Below, piece after piece: positions 33,180-41,355 of a DNA stretch of 64,000 nt (positions within the stretch are counted from its first letter, which is position 1; each line of letters starts with the position of its first letter). The notes under the pieces are model-generated. The model saw only the letters and a list, made by a program, of their open reading frames with translations. It had not been told where the DNA came from and ran no database searches. Location: positions 128,946 through 192,945 of the forward strand of contig JAYRKT010000003.1 in the NCBI GenBank assembly GCA_041905595.1, given 5' to 3'. The stretch comes from Aliitabrizicola sp041905595 (GTDB lineage: Bacteria > Pseudomonadota > Alphaproteobacteria > Rhodobacterales > Rhodobacteraceae). The position numbers and the translations under genes were made by a program.

Positions 33180-33191
33180 GTTAGCGCTAAC
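33180..33191. promoter_or_regulatory. LacI-type operator palindrome at the zwf promoter
   Basis: GTTAGCGCTAAC is a perfect 12-base palindrome with the central CG pair usual for LacI/GalR-family operators. It lies just downstream of the predicted -10 element, at the expected transcription start of zwf-pgl-pgi. This is the position of a repressor site. The matching regulator is not in the window. Confidence 0.6.
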
Positions 33192-33198
33192 GCAGTGG

Positions 33199-33227
33199 CT
33201 CTTAGCCACATGGCCTGCAAAAGTCTA
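33199..33227 (-). promoter_or_regulatory. Candidate promoter of zwf-pgl-pgi
   Basis: On the minus strand, TAGACT (33227-33222, four of six matches to TTGACA) is separated by 17 bp from TAAGAG (33204-33199, three of six to TATAAT). The start of transcription would fall on the palindrome at 33191-33180. Confidence 0.4.
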
Positions 33228-33270
33228 GCATCCTGTCACCCGCCGACAAGATGAATGCGGGGCAAGAACG

Positions 33271-33966
33271 TCAGTCGGCATTCTCGCCCGCCCATTCAGC
33301 GCGGCGAAGGCCCGGTTCGGCCGCCAGCGCCAGTAGCACACGTTCCGGGGAAGCTGGGTCGGCGGCGGGTACCGACAGCCCTGCCCTGACCTCGATCCGT
33401 CCTTCCTTTTCGCGCATTGTCTCGATGGATGACAGCACAAGCCGTTGCGCCGCGATCTCGCGCGCGGCGGCTGCCCGGACCGTGGCCTCTGCGTCCTCGT
33501 CGCAGATCAGCCGCAAGGTCATGGGCACCTGTCCCTTTGAACCGCTCAGGAAACGCCTGTCGATCCAGTACATGAGCGGCCGCAACCCCAGGTTCACGAA
33601 CATGACGACGCCGGTCAGCATTACCGCAAGCGGGTAGGCCGCGATCCCGCAAAGCATTCCAACCGCCGCAGAACACCAGAGCGTCGCCGCCGTGTTCAGG
33701 CCGTGGACCGAAAAGCCGTCGCGGAAGATCAGGCCGGCCCCGAGAAAGCCCACGCCCGAGACGATCTGAGCTGCAACGCGCGTGGGCGAGCTGTCGCCCG
33801 GAACGAGTGTGGAGAAAAGCACGAAGCTTGCCGCGCCGACGGCCACCAATGCGTTCGTGCGGAGGCCAGCCATCCGGCCACGCGCCTGCCGTTCCATCCC
33901 GATGATGGCGCCAAACAGCATCGCCACCAGAAGGGTGGCAAGATGGTCGTCCAGTCGTTCGAACAT
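33271..33966 (-). CDS. MgtC/SapB-family membrane protein
   Basis: 231 residues. N-terminal MgtC domain (about 10-135) with four to five helices: AMLFGAIIGMERQARGRMAGLRT, ALVAVGAASFVLFS, VSGVGFLGAGLIFRDG and GLNTAATLWCSAAVGML. A C-terminal soluble ACT-like part (about 160-231) follows. Family members are tied to Mg2+ or acid/phosphate homeostasis, but transport itself is unproven. ATG 33966. It lies between zwf and the HNH nuclease, 35 bp after the latter's stop, so it may share that transcript. Confidence 0.88.
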   Translation of the reverse strand: MFERLDDHLATLLVAMLFGAIIGMERQARGRMAGLRTNALVAVGAASFVLFSTLVPGDSSPTRVAAQIVSGVGFLGAGLIFRDGFSVHGLNTAATLWCSAAVGMLCGIAAYPLAVMLTGVVMFVNLGLRPLMYWIDRRFLSGSKGQVPMTLRLICDEDAEATVRAAAAREIAAQRLVLSSIETMREKEGRIEVRAGLSVPAADPASPERVLLALAAEPGLRRAEWAGENAD

Positions 33967-34001
33967 TCCCGGCACTACTCTGCCCCTGCGCGTGCTTAGC
34001 G

Positions 34002-34586
34002 TCAGGCTTCCAGCTCTGCATCCCAATAAAGGTAATCGAGCCAGCTGTCATGCAGATGGTTCGGCGGAAACTTGCGGCCGGCATTCTGCATCTCGTCCGC
34101 GGACGGCTGGCGCGGGATGCGATGCAGGCGCATCCCCGCCTGTTTCAGCGTCTTCGACCCCTTGCGGAGGTTGCAGGGGGAACAGGCAGCGACGACGTTT
34201 TCCCAGCTGGTGATGCCCCCGCGCGAGCGTGGCAGGACATGATCGAAGGTAAGGTCGCCCTTGGCCCCGCAATACTGGCAGCAGAACTGGTCCCTCAGAA
34301 AAAGATTGAAGCGCGTGAATGCCACGCGCTTCTGGGGTCGGACGAAATCTTTGAGGACGACGACGGAGGGTATTCGGAATTCGGCCCTCTGGCTTCGGAC
34401 GACATGGTTATATTCGGCGACGATGGTGACCCGGTCGAGGAAAGCCGCCTTGATCGCCTCCTGCCAGGGCCAGAGCGACAGGGGATAATAGGACAGCGGG
34501 CGATAGTCGGCGTTCAGCACCAGTGCCGGATAATGCCTCAGCGCCGCCGGGTCGCGCACGAAACTGGTTCGGAAATCGCCGTCCAT
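34002..34586 (-). CDS. HNH endonuclease-family protein
   Basis: 194 residues. The C-terminal HNH fold has zinc Cys pairs C103/C106 (FCCQYCGAKG) and C135/C138 (CSPCN) around the metal-binding D115-H116 (LTFDHVLPRSRGG) and N130 (SWENVV). The N-terminal 90 residues are a conserved helper domain (ALVLNADYRPLSYYPLSLWPW). ATG 34586 preferred over the TTG two codons upstream; GGAG precedes. These orphan chromosomal HNH proteins are common in alphaproteobacteria; the target (repair or defence) is unknown. Confidence 0.85.
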   Translation of the reverse strand: MDGDFRTSFVRDPAALRHYPALVLNADYRPLSYYPLSLWPWQEAIKAAFLDRVTIVAEYNHVVRSQRAEFRIPSVVVLKDFVRPQKRVAFTRFNLFLRDQFCCQYCGAKGDLTFDHVLPRSRGGITSWENVVAACSPCNLRKGSKTLKQAGMRLHRIPRQPSADEMQNAGRKFPPNHLHDSWLDYLYWDAELEA

Positions 34587-34781
34587 CTTCAATCAGACTC
34601 CGCTTTCGTCCTGCCTGCCGTTCCCGGCACCAGGGCGGGGAGCCCGCCCCGTTAACAGAAACTATATATGGCGGTTTCCCGCTGGCAAGCCCCCCGATCT
34701 CTTGTGGTGACCAACCGAGGGCTCGCCCGGTCTGTGGATAACCCGGCGGGGTGACGAAACGATGACGAATGCGGCAGGTTC

Positions 34782-35441
34782 TTATCCCAACCGGTCTTTC
34801 AGGAAACTCAGCGCCACGGACAGCCCGTCAGGCGCGATGCCGTGGCCAGTGCCCCGCATGACATGGCCGTAGGTCCCAACTCCGGCGGCAACCAGTGCAT
34901 TTCCGGCCTTGGCCATGTCGTCGAAGGGCACGACCGGATCGGCATCGCCGTGGATCAGCAGAACCGGCGGGCGCGAGGCGATCTCGGCTTCCAGCCGTTC
35001 CGGCGCCAGCAGACGGCCCGAGAAGGCAACGATTCCGGCTATGGGCTCTGGCCGGCGCAGCGCCACATGCAGGCTCATCATCGTGCCTTGTGAAAATCCG
35101 ACCAGCGCCATCCGGTCAGGGGTCAGTCCTTCCTCGGCGAGGCGGGCGTCGAGGAAACGGTTCAGATCCTCGGACGCGGCCTGAAGCCCCGCGGCCGCTT
35201 CAGCCTCGCTCGATCCGTCGAGCCAGGGAATGGGAAACCACTGAAACCCGAAGGGATTGCCCGAGCAGCGTTCCGGCGCGTTCGGGGCCAGGAAGACCGT
35301 CCCGGGCAAGTGCGCGGCGAGCGGATCGGCCAAGCCGAGCAGATCCTCACCATCGGCGCCATAGCCATGCAGGAAGATCACAAGGCTGTCCGCCAGACCC
35401 GAGGCGGCCGCCCGCCGGCTGAACTGCAACTCCCGCGTCAT
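34782..35441 (-). CDS. Alpha/beta-hydrolase, phospholipase/carboxylesterase family
   Basis: 219 residues with the Ser-Asp-His triad laid out as in the YpfH/carboxylesterase family: oxyanion segment VIFLHGYGADGEDL, nucleophile Ser117 in GFSQGT, Asp near 167 (LLIHGDADPVVP) and His near 200 (GTGHGIAPDG). Cytoplasmic, likely acting on short acyl esters or lysophospholipid-like substrates. ATG 35441 overlaps the stop of a short upstream frame (ATGA). Confidence 0.85.
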   Translation of the reverse strand: MTRELQFSRRAAASGLADSLVIFLHGYGADGEDLLGLADPLAAHLPGTVFLAPNAPERCSGNPFGFQWFPIPWLDGSSEAEAAAGLQAASEDLNRFLDARLAEEGLTPDRMALVGFSQGTMMSLHVALRRPEPIAGIVAFSGRLLAPERLEAEIASRPPVLLIHGDADPVVPFDDMAKAGNALVAAGVGTYGHVMRGTGHGIAPDGLSVALSFLKDRLG

Positions 35442-35635
35442 GTATGGCTCCCTGTTCCCTCGGGGGAATCGCCCCGATGCGCGACCTTAATGACCGCCCT
35501 CCGCCGGGTCGGCAACGCGGATCTCGTCGCGAAGCGGACTGCGACGAAGAGAAGGCCGACAGCCAGCACTGCCCGGAGCCTGAAATTCCTCCGCGTCCCA
35601 AGACGCCAGTCCGGAAGACCCGCCGGCCCGGCCAT
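35438..35635 (-). CDS. Possible small membrane protein (up to 65 residues), unsupported by family
   Basis: A minus-strand frame whose TGA (35440-35438) overlaps the hydrolase ATG as ATGA. It encodes a short hydrophobic segment (RAVLAVGLLFVAVRF) followed by a basic stretch (TRSALPTRRRAV). The ATGA overlap is the main reason to list it. The start is uncertain, codon use is only partly coding-like, and I recognise no family. Confidence 0.3.
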   Translation of the reverse strand: MAGPAGLPDWRLGTRRNFRLRAVLAVGLLFVAVRFATRSALPTRRRAVIKVAHRGDSPEGTGSHT

Positions 35636-35639
35636 ACCG

Positions 35640-36269
35640 CTACCTTACACCTTCGCGCCGCTTCGCAACCCTGTAGTAGGACCAAAGGAGGCGGGCAGCG
35701 ACTGCGCGCCAGGGCGACCAGGCCTCGGCCATCGCCCTAAGAGCTTTTTCCTGCGGCCGGTCGGGCAGGCCGAACAGCAGGCGCGCCGCTTCCTGCAGGG
35801 CGAGATCGCCGGGGGCGAAGACATCCGCGCGGCCAAGCGAGAACATCGCGTAGATCTCCGCCGTCCAGTGTCCGATCCCCGGAAGGGCCACGAGGCGGGC
35901 GACCACCTCGTGATCCGGCACCAAGCGCAGTCCGGCATAGTCGAGTCCGGCCTCGGCAAGCGCCCGTCCGTAGCGCATCTTCTGTCGGGACAGACCGATC
36001 GCGCGCAGATCGTCGTCGGAAATGTCGCGCCAAGCGGGCTCTTCGGTCAGCCCTGCCGCCTTGAGCCTGCTCCAGATTGCCGCCGCAGAGGCAGTCGAAA
36101 CCTGTTGGCTGACGATCGCGTCCAGAAGGGCCGCGAAGCCGTCGGCGCGCCGGCGAAGCGGCAGCGGGCCGGTCTGGGCCAGCGCCGCCGCAAAACGCGG
36201 CTCGCGCTGTGCAAGCCATTCCGCCCCTTCGGCCACGCAGTCCGGCGTCTCGATGATGCGTCCGACCAT
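35640..36269 (-). CDS. DNA-3-methyladenine glycosylase II (AlkA-like, HhH-GPD)
   Basis: 209 residues. The HhH-GPD core is clear: FAALLDAIVSQQVSTASAAAIWSRL, then the hairpin LPGIGHWTAEIYAMFSLGR and the catalytic Asp region DVFAPGDLALQEA. It removes alkylated purines during base-excision repair. The N-terminal AlkA domain is short (about 35 residues), as in the compact bacterial type. ATG 36269 chosen over GTG 36275. Divergent from the MFS gene, with 113 bp between starts. Confidence 0.9.
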   Translation of the reverse strand: MVGRIIETPDCVAEGAEWLAQREPRFAAALAQTGPLPLRRRADGFAALLDAIVSQQVSTASAAAIWSRLKAAGLTEEPAWRDISDDDLRAIGLSRQKMRYGRALAEAGLDYAGLRLVPDHEVVARLVALPGIGHWTAEIYAMFSLGRADVFAPGDLALQEAARLLFGLPDRPQEKALRAMAEAWSPWRAVAARLLWSYYRVAKRREGVR

Positions 36270-36382
36270 GTTCACCCCGCAGATCCGGCGGGATCCTGAC
36301 AGCCCGATGTGGACCTGTCACGTCCCCTCGGACCCGGCAGGGGGCCTTGCCGCCCCCCGTGCTGCCGCCTAAGGCTTGGCGC

Positions 36383-37597
36383 ATGACCGACTCCGCCCCG
36401 CCCCAGTCTTCGGACGCGCTTGCGCGTCGCAATGTCGTCGTGCTTGTCGCCGCGCAGGCGCTTCTCGGCACGCAGCTGCCGATGGTCTTTACCATCGCCG
36501 GACTGGCGGGAACCACGCTTAGCCCCAACCCATGCTGGGCGACCCTCCCGATCACGATGATGGTCATGGGCTCGATGCTGGCTGCCACCCCCCTGTCGCT
36601 GGTCATGCAACGGTACGGACGGCGTGCGGGTTTCGTCCTTGGCACCTTCGGCGGATTCTCTGGTGGTGGCCTGTGCAGCCTGGCGCTACAGCACAACTCG
36701 TTCCTGTTGTTCCTTGGCGGATCGCTGCTCCTTGGCCTCTACATGTCGGCTAACGGGTTCTATCGCTTCGCGGCGACCGACCTGGCCAGCGCCGAGTTCC
36801 GCCCCCGCGCGATTTCCTGGGTGATGGCCGGGGGGCTCCTGTCTGCCTTTATCGGTCCGCAACTGGTCAAGCTGACCTCGCAGGCGATGCTGGTGCCGTT
36901 CCTGGGCACCTATCTCGCGGTGATGGCCCTGAACATGATCGGGGTCTTCCTGTTCGCGTTTCTCAACAGTCCCCGCCCGGCCCCCCGCGCGCATGATGCG
37001 CCAAGGGGACGGAGCTGGGGCGAGCTTCTGGCCGATCCCTACATCCGCGTCGCGGTGATCTGCGCGACCGTTTCCTACGCGCTGATGAACCTGGTGATGA
37101 CCTCCTCCCCCCTCGCCATCGTCGGCTGCGGGTTCGACACATCGAACGCGGCCGATGTCGTGTCGAGCCATGTGCTGGCGATGTATGTCCCCTCGTTCTT
37201 CACCGGGGCGCTGATTGCCCGCTTCGGCACCGAGCGGATCATGGGACTGGGCCTCGTCATCCTTGCCGGGGCCGGGATCGTCGCGCTGACGGGGGTGACC
37301 CTTCCGCATTTCTTCGGGGCGATGATGTTGCTGGGCCTCGGCTGGAACTTCGGCTTCATCGGCGCAACGACGCTTCTGGCGGCACATCACGCCCCCGAAG
37401 AGCGGGGCCGCGCCCAGGGCATGAATGATTTCATCGTGTTCGGCGGCGTGACGCTCGCCTCGCTGTCCTCGGGCGGGCTCATGAATTGCTCTGGTGGTTC
37501 GCCCGAGGCCGGATGGCAGATGGTCAACTTGGCCATGCTGCCCTTCCTGATCCTGGCCGGCGGGGCGCTGATCTGGCTGGTGATGCGGCCGCGGTAA
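36383..37597 (+). CDS. Major-facilitator-superfamily transporter
   Basis: 404 residues, 12 predicted helices. The loop after helix 2 reads VMQRYGRRAGFVLG, a variant of the MFS motif GxxxDRxGRR; the six-plus-six layout has a central basic loop near 210 (RPAPRAHDAPRGRSWGELL). It starts MTDSAPPQSSDALARRNVVV. The substrate is unknown. It lies alone between alkA (divergent) and the EEP-family gene (79 bp downstream). Confidence 0.88.
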   Translation: MTDSAPPQSSDALARRNVVVLVAAQALLGTQLPMVFTIAGLAGTTLSPNPCWATLPITMMVMGSMLAATPLSLVMQRYGRRAGFVLGTFGGFSGGGLCSLALQHNSFLLFLGGSLLLGLYMSANGFYRFAATDLASAEFRPRAISWVMAGGLLSAFIGPQLVKLTSQAMLVPFLGTYLAVMALNMIGVFLFAFLNSPRPAPRAHDAPRGRSWGELLADPYIRVAVICATVSYALMNLVMTSSPLAIVGCGFDTSNAADVVSSHVLAMYVPSFFTGALIARFGTERIMGLGLVILAGAGIVALTGVTLPHFFGAMMLLGLGWNFGFIGATTLLAAHHAPEERGRAQGMNDFIVFGGVTLASLSSGGLMNCSGGSPEAGWQMVNLAMLPFLILAGGALIWLVMRPR

Positions 37598-37675
37598 CGA
37601 TGCGCTGACCGCAGCCTGATGGGGGCAGACTTCGCCCCGGCACTGCGATATTCTTTCCGTGTTGTTAACGAGTAC

Positions 37676-38800
37676 ATGAGTAAACCAATGCGAATCGCGA
37701 CGTTCAACGTCGAGAACCTGTTCCAGCGCGCGCGGGTGATGAACCCTGAGAGTTGTGCCGAAAGCAGGCCCCTTCTCGATGCCTTTGCCGAACTGACGGA
37801 CCTGCTGGAACAGCCGGTCTATGGCCCCGCCGAAAAGACCCGGATCATCCTTCTTCTCGACCAGCTTGGACTCTTGGGGTCGGATACAGGGCCCTTTGTC
37901 CACCTCAGCGGTCATTCGGGCGACTTTCTCAGGCGTGATGCGGACGGAACGGTCGAGATCCTGGCGCGGGGCCGCGAGGACTGGATCGGCCGCGTCGAAC
38001 TTCGCAGGGAACCGATTGACGCGGTTGCGGTCGCGAACACCGCCCGGGTCATCGCCGACGTCAACGCTGACATCCTGTGCGTCGTCGAGGCGGAAAGCCA
38101 CATGGCCCTGTGCGAGTTCAATGAAACCCTCCTGCCACGCATTCAGGGTCAACCCTACGAGAACGTCATGCTGATCAAGGGCAACGACAGCCGTGACATG
38201 GAGCTCGGGCTGATGACGCGGGCCGGTTTCGACCTCGCCCTGATGCGCAGCCATGTCGGCGCTGGCGGGCGAAACAGCCCGGTCTTCAGCCGCGACTGTC
38301 CCGAATATGTGGTTCACACCCCGGGCGGGGAAAGGATCTGGTGCCTGCTGAATCACCTCAAGAGTAACGATTTCGGACGTCCGAGCGAAAACGATGCGCG
38401 GCGCAAGGCGCAGGCGCAGCAGGTCGCGTCCTATTACAGGCGGCTCAGGTCAGAAGGTGCCGAGCACATCATCGTCATGGGGGACCTGAACGACACGCCC
38501 GGATCGGCATCCCTCTCCCCGTTGATGGACGAAACCGATCTCAGGGAAATCTCGACCCACCCGGCCTTCTCAACCGGCGAGTACCCTGGCAAGGGTACAT
38601 ATGGCCAGGGAAACGACAGCGAGAAGCTTGACCACCTGCTGCTGTCTCCATCCCTTTTCGCCCGGGTCTCCGGGGGCGGGATCTTCCGCAGGGGTGCCTG
38701 GCCGGGCGATGGCGCGGCGCGCTGGACTGTCTATCCGGAACTGCAGCAACGAAACCAGGCCGCCTCGAACCATCACGCGCTCTGGGCCGAGATCGGCTGA
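37676..38800 (+). CDS. Endonuclease/exonuclease/phosphatase (EEP)-family protein
   Basis: 374 residues. EEP-fold hallmarks: RIATFNVENLFQRAR at the N-terminus with metal-binding Asn, DILCVVEAESHMALCEF (Glu), MGDLNDTPGS (Asp, Asn) and the C-terminal SNHHALWAEI (catalytic His). ATG 37676; MRIATFNVENL at 37688 is an alternative. Related proteins include nucleases and sphingomyelinase-like phosphodiesterases; no signal peptide is evident, so a cytoplasmic nuclease or phosphatase is likelier. It converges on the squalene-synthase-like gene (5 bp gap). Confidence 0.85.
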   Translation: MSKPMRIATFNVENLFQRARVMNPESCAESRPLLDAFAELTDLLEQPVYGPAEKTRIILLLDQLGLLGSDTGPFVHLSGHSGDFLRRDADGTVEILARGREDWIGRVELRREPIDAVAVANTARVIADVNADILCVVEAESHMALCEFNETLLPRIQGQPYENVMLIKGNDSRDMELGLMTRAGFDLALMRSHVGAGGRNSPVFSRDCPEYVVHTPGGERIWCLLNHLKSNDFGRPSENDARRKAQAQQVASYYRRLRSEGAEHIIVMGDLNDTPGSASLSPLMDETDLREISTHPAFSTGEYPGKGTYGQGNDSEKLDHLLLSPSLFARVSGGGIFRRGAWPGDGAARWTVYPELQQRNQAASNHHALWAEIG

Positions 38801-38805
38801 GGCCG

Positions 38806-39567
38806 CTACCACCGCCCCGTGAGCGCGGCCCAGGCGAGGCGACCGCGCCGCGCCGCCTCGGAAAGGCCCAGACGCCCTTCGGCCACGCGCAGCGGCTCGG
38901 CCGCGGCCTGGGACAGGATCGGGGCGGTCTGCCAGGAGGCGAGCATTGCGGCAGACGGCACCCCGGCGCGTGCGCGCCGCGCCGCGGCCAGCCGTTCGAG
39001 CCCGCGCCGCGCCAGTGCCGCAACGGCGGCAGGACGGCCATCGACCAGCGGAAAGCGCCCCCGCGCCTCAAGCGCCGGGACGGCGCGCAGGAAGTTCGCC
39101 AGCCCCATCGCCCAGCCCGCATCCCGCGCCGCCTGTTCTCCCGTGCCGCCAAGTGCGCGGACGGCAAGCCACATCAGCCCGGCAGCGGTATCCTCGAGAT
39201 AGGAATCGAAGGCCGCCTCGTCGGCGAAGGGGTCGCGATAGATGTCCCACCGCCGGGTCTCGACCAGCCGGTCGAGCACATCTGCCGGCAGACCGACCTC
39301 CCGGATGACCTCCGCCATCGGCCCGGCCACTTCGTGCGCCCGCACCGGCCCGCCGGACACCGCCGCCTCGACCATGTCGCGCCACCATTGCAGGCGCATC
39401 TCGGCGATCATCGGTTCCTGTGTGACCCAGGGGGCGCGGGCAACCTCGAGGTTGAAGGCGTAAAGCGGAAACAGCCGCGCGCGTGCAGCGACCGGGGCCG
39501 CCATGACAGCGGCAAAACGGTCGGGGTCGCCGCGTTCGACCAGCGCCGCGCAAGCCGCGATGGTCAC
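38806..39567 (-). CDS. Squalene/phytoene-synthase-like protein (NDUFAF6-like)
   Basis: 253 residues with the squalene/phytoene synthase fold but degenerate metal-binding motifs: RARLFPLYAFNLEVARAPW, MIAEMRLQWWRDMVEA and DPFADEAAFDSYLEDTAAGLMWL. The pattern resembles the NDUFAF6 group linked to complex I assembly rather than true prenyl synthases. GTG 39567 overlaps the cimA stop as GTGA, so it is translated after cimA. Whether it binds a prenyl substrate is open. Confidence 0.75.
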   Translation of the reverse strand: MTIAACAALVERGDPDRFAAVMAAPVAARARLFPLYAFNLEVARAPWVTQEPMIAEMRLQWWRDMVEAAVSGGPVRAHEVAGPMAEVIREVGLPADVLDRLVETRRWDIYRDPFADEAAFDSYLEDTAAGLMWLAVRALGGTGEQAARDAGWAMGLANFLRAVPALEARGRFPLVDGRPAAVAALARRGLERLAAARRARAGVPSAAMLASWQTAPILSQAAAEPLRVAEGRLGLSEAARRGRLAWAALTGRW

Positions 39568-41195
39568 GCGACCGCCACGGGCTGGCCGTGGTCACGGATC
39601 AGCTTCCAGGTGATCGCGTCCAGCAGAGCCTCGAAGCTCGCGTCGACGATGTTGGGCGAGACGCCGACCGTCGACCAGCGCCGCCCCTGCCCGTCCTCGC
39701 TGTCGATGATGACGCGGGTGACCGCCTCGGTTCCGCCCTGGGTGATCCGAACCTTGAAGTCGACCAGCCGCATGTCGTCGATCGCCGCCTGATAGGGACC
39801 CAGGTCCTTGGCCAGCGCCTTGGACAGCGCGTTGACCGGGCCGCGGTCAGTGCCATGTTCGTCCATGCTTTCGCTGACCGACAGCATCTTCTTGTCGCCG
39901 ATCTTCACCACGACGACCGCCTCAGACAGGGTGACCATCTCGTTGTACTTGTTCTTCCTCCGCTCGACGGTGACGCGATAGCGCTTGACCTCGAAGAACT
40001 CGGGCAGCAACCCCAATTCCCGCCGGGCCACCAGTTCGAACGAGGCCTGCGCCCCGTCATAGGCATAACCCTGATCCTCGCGTTCCTTGACGATCTCGAG
40101 GATACGGCCAAGGCGCGGGTCCTTGGCGCCCACCTCCAGCCCTGCCGCGGACAAGCGGGCGCGCAGGTTCGACTGGCCCGCCTGGTTCGACATCGGGATC
40201 AGCCGCTCGTTGCCGACACGGGCGGGATCGATGTGTTCGTAGGTGGTCGGGTCCTTGAGGATCGCGCTGGCATGGAGACCCGCCTTGTGGGCAAAGGCGC
40301 TGGCGCCGACGTAGGGCGCACTTCGCAGGGGAACCCGGTTCAGGATGTCGTCAAGCATCCGGCTGACCCGTGTCAGCCCCGACAGCGCCTTGGGCGTCAC
40401 GCCGGTATCGAAGCGGCTGGCATAGGGTTCCTTGAGCAACAGCGTCGGGATCAGGCTTGTGAGGTTGGCGTTGCCGCAGCGCTCGCCAAGGCCGTTCAGC
40501 GTGCCCTGCACCTGTCGCGCGCCCGCGTCGATGGCGGCGAGCGAATTGGCGACCGCATTGCCGGTGTCGTCATGGCAATGGATGCCGAGCCGGTCGCCGG
40601 GGATGCCTGCCGCGATGACCTCCGCCGTAACGCGGCCCACTTCGGCCGGCAGCGTCCCGCCATTGGTGTCGCACAGCACGATCCAGCGCGCGCCTTCCTC
40701 CAATGCGGCCTTGAGACAGGACAGCGCATAAGCGGGATTGGCACGGTAGCCATCGAAGAAATGCTCGGAATCGAGAAGGGCCTCGCGCCCCCTGGCGACG
40801 AGATGGCGGATGCTGAGGCGGATCGAGTCGAGGTTCTCGTCCAGGCTGACGCCGAGAGCCGTCCTGACATGGAACTCGTGTGTCTTGCCGACGAGGCAGA
40901 CGGCGGGCGTCTGTGCGTCGATGACCGCCGCCAGCACATCATCGTTCTCGGCCGAGCGCCCTGCCCGCTTGGTCATGCCAAAGGCCGTCATCGTGGCGCG
41001 GGTCTGCGGCGCCTCGCGGAAGAACTCGCTGTCGGTCGGGTTCGCCCCCGGCCAGCCGCCCTCGATGTAGTCCACGCCAAGCGCATCGAGCGCCTGCGCG
41101 ATCTGGGTTTTTTCGGCGGCCGAGAACTGCACGCCCTGCGTCTGCTGCCCGTCGCGAAGCGTGGTGTCGAAGAGATAGAGGCGCTCGCGGGTCAT
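39564..41195 (-). CDS. cimA: (R)-citramalate synthase CimA
   Basis: 543 residues. DRE-TIM metallolyase domain: LYLFDTTLRDGQQTQGV at the N-terminus, GADDPTDSE-like GANPTDSEFF, HCHDDTGNAVANSLAAIDAG with metal His residues, and a C-terminal LeuA regulatory domain (about 400-540). It condenses pyruvate with acetyl-CoA to citramalate, the threonine-independent route to isoleucine. ATG 41195 has GGGGAAG upstream; a longer frame to 41219 has no support. It is preceded on the minus strand by cysS and a GC-extreme hairpin region. Confidence 0.9.
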   Translation of the reverse strand: MTRERLYLFDTTLRDGQQTQGVQFSAAEKTQIAQALDALGVDYIEGGWPGANPTDSEFFREAPQTRATMTAFGMTKRAGRSAENDDVLAAVIDAQTPAVCLVGKTHEFHVRTALGVSLDENLDSIRLSIRHLVARGREALLDSEHFFDGYRANPAYALSCLKAALEEGARWIVLCDTNGGTLPAEVGRVTAEVIAAGIPGDRLGIHCHDDTGNAVANSLAAIDAGARQVQGTLNGLGERCGNANLTSLIPTLLLKEPYASRFDTGVTPKALSGLTRVSRMLDDILNRVPLRSAPYVGASAFAHKAGLHASAILKDPTTYEHIDPARVGNERLIPMSNQAGQSNLRARLSAAGLEVGAKDPRLGRILEIVKEREDQGYAYDGAQASFELVARRELGLLPEFFEVKRYRVTVERRKNKYNEMVTLSEAVVVVKIGDKKMLSVSESMDEHGTDRGPVNALSKALAKDLGPYQAAIDDMRLVDFKVRITQGGTEAVTRVIIDSEDGQGRRWSTVGVSPNIVDASFEALLDAITWKLIRDHGQPVAVA

Positions 41196-41245
41196 GCCGC
41201 TTCCCCTGCAAAGGCCCAATCAGTGCCGAACGGTTCCGCAAGACC

Positions 41246-41330
41246 GACCGGGCCGGCGGCCCGGTCAGCGCCCGACCCGCCCCCCCGGGGCGGGCGCTTC
41301 TCGCCCCCCCCCGCGGGCCGGGCGCTGACC
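41246..41330. repeat. Nested GC-extreme inverted repeats between cysS and cimA
   Basis: A 9-bp stem GACCGGGCC/GGCCCGGTC (41246-41254 with 41258-41266) shares bases with a 12-bp perfect inverted repeat GGTCAGCGCCCG/CGGGCGCTGACC (41263-41274 with 41319-41330). Inside the latter are runs of seven and nine C and a further CCCGCC/GGCGGG pairing. Alternative folds exclude one another. It sits 51-135 bp upstream of the cimA start. Confidence 0.65.
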
Positions 41331-41355
41331 GCGGGTGGGCGGCATTCCAGGCGTT

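Noticed and set aside
36686..38356. Minus-strand open frame of 556 codons opposite the MFS and EEP genes
   Set aside because: Covers parts of two real genes in antisense and has no recognisable domain or ribosome site.
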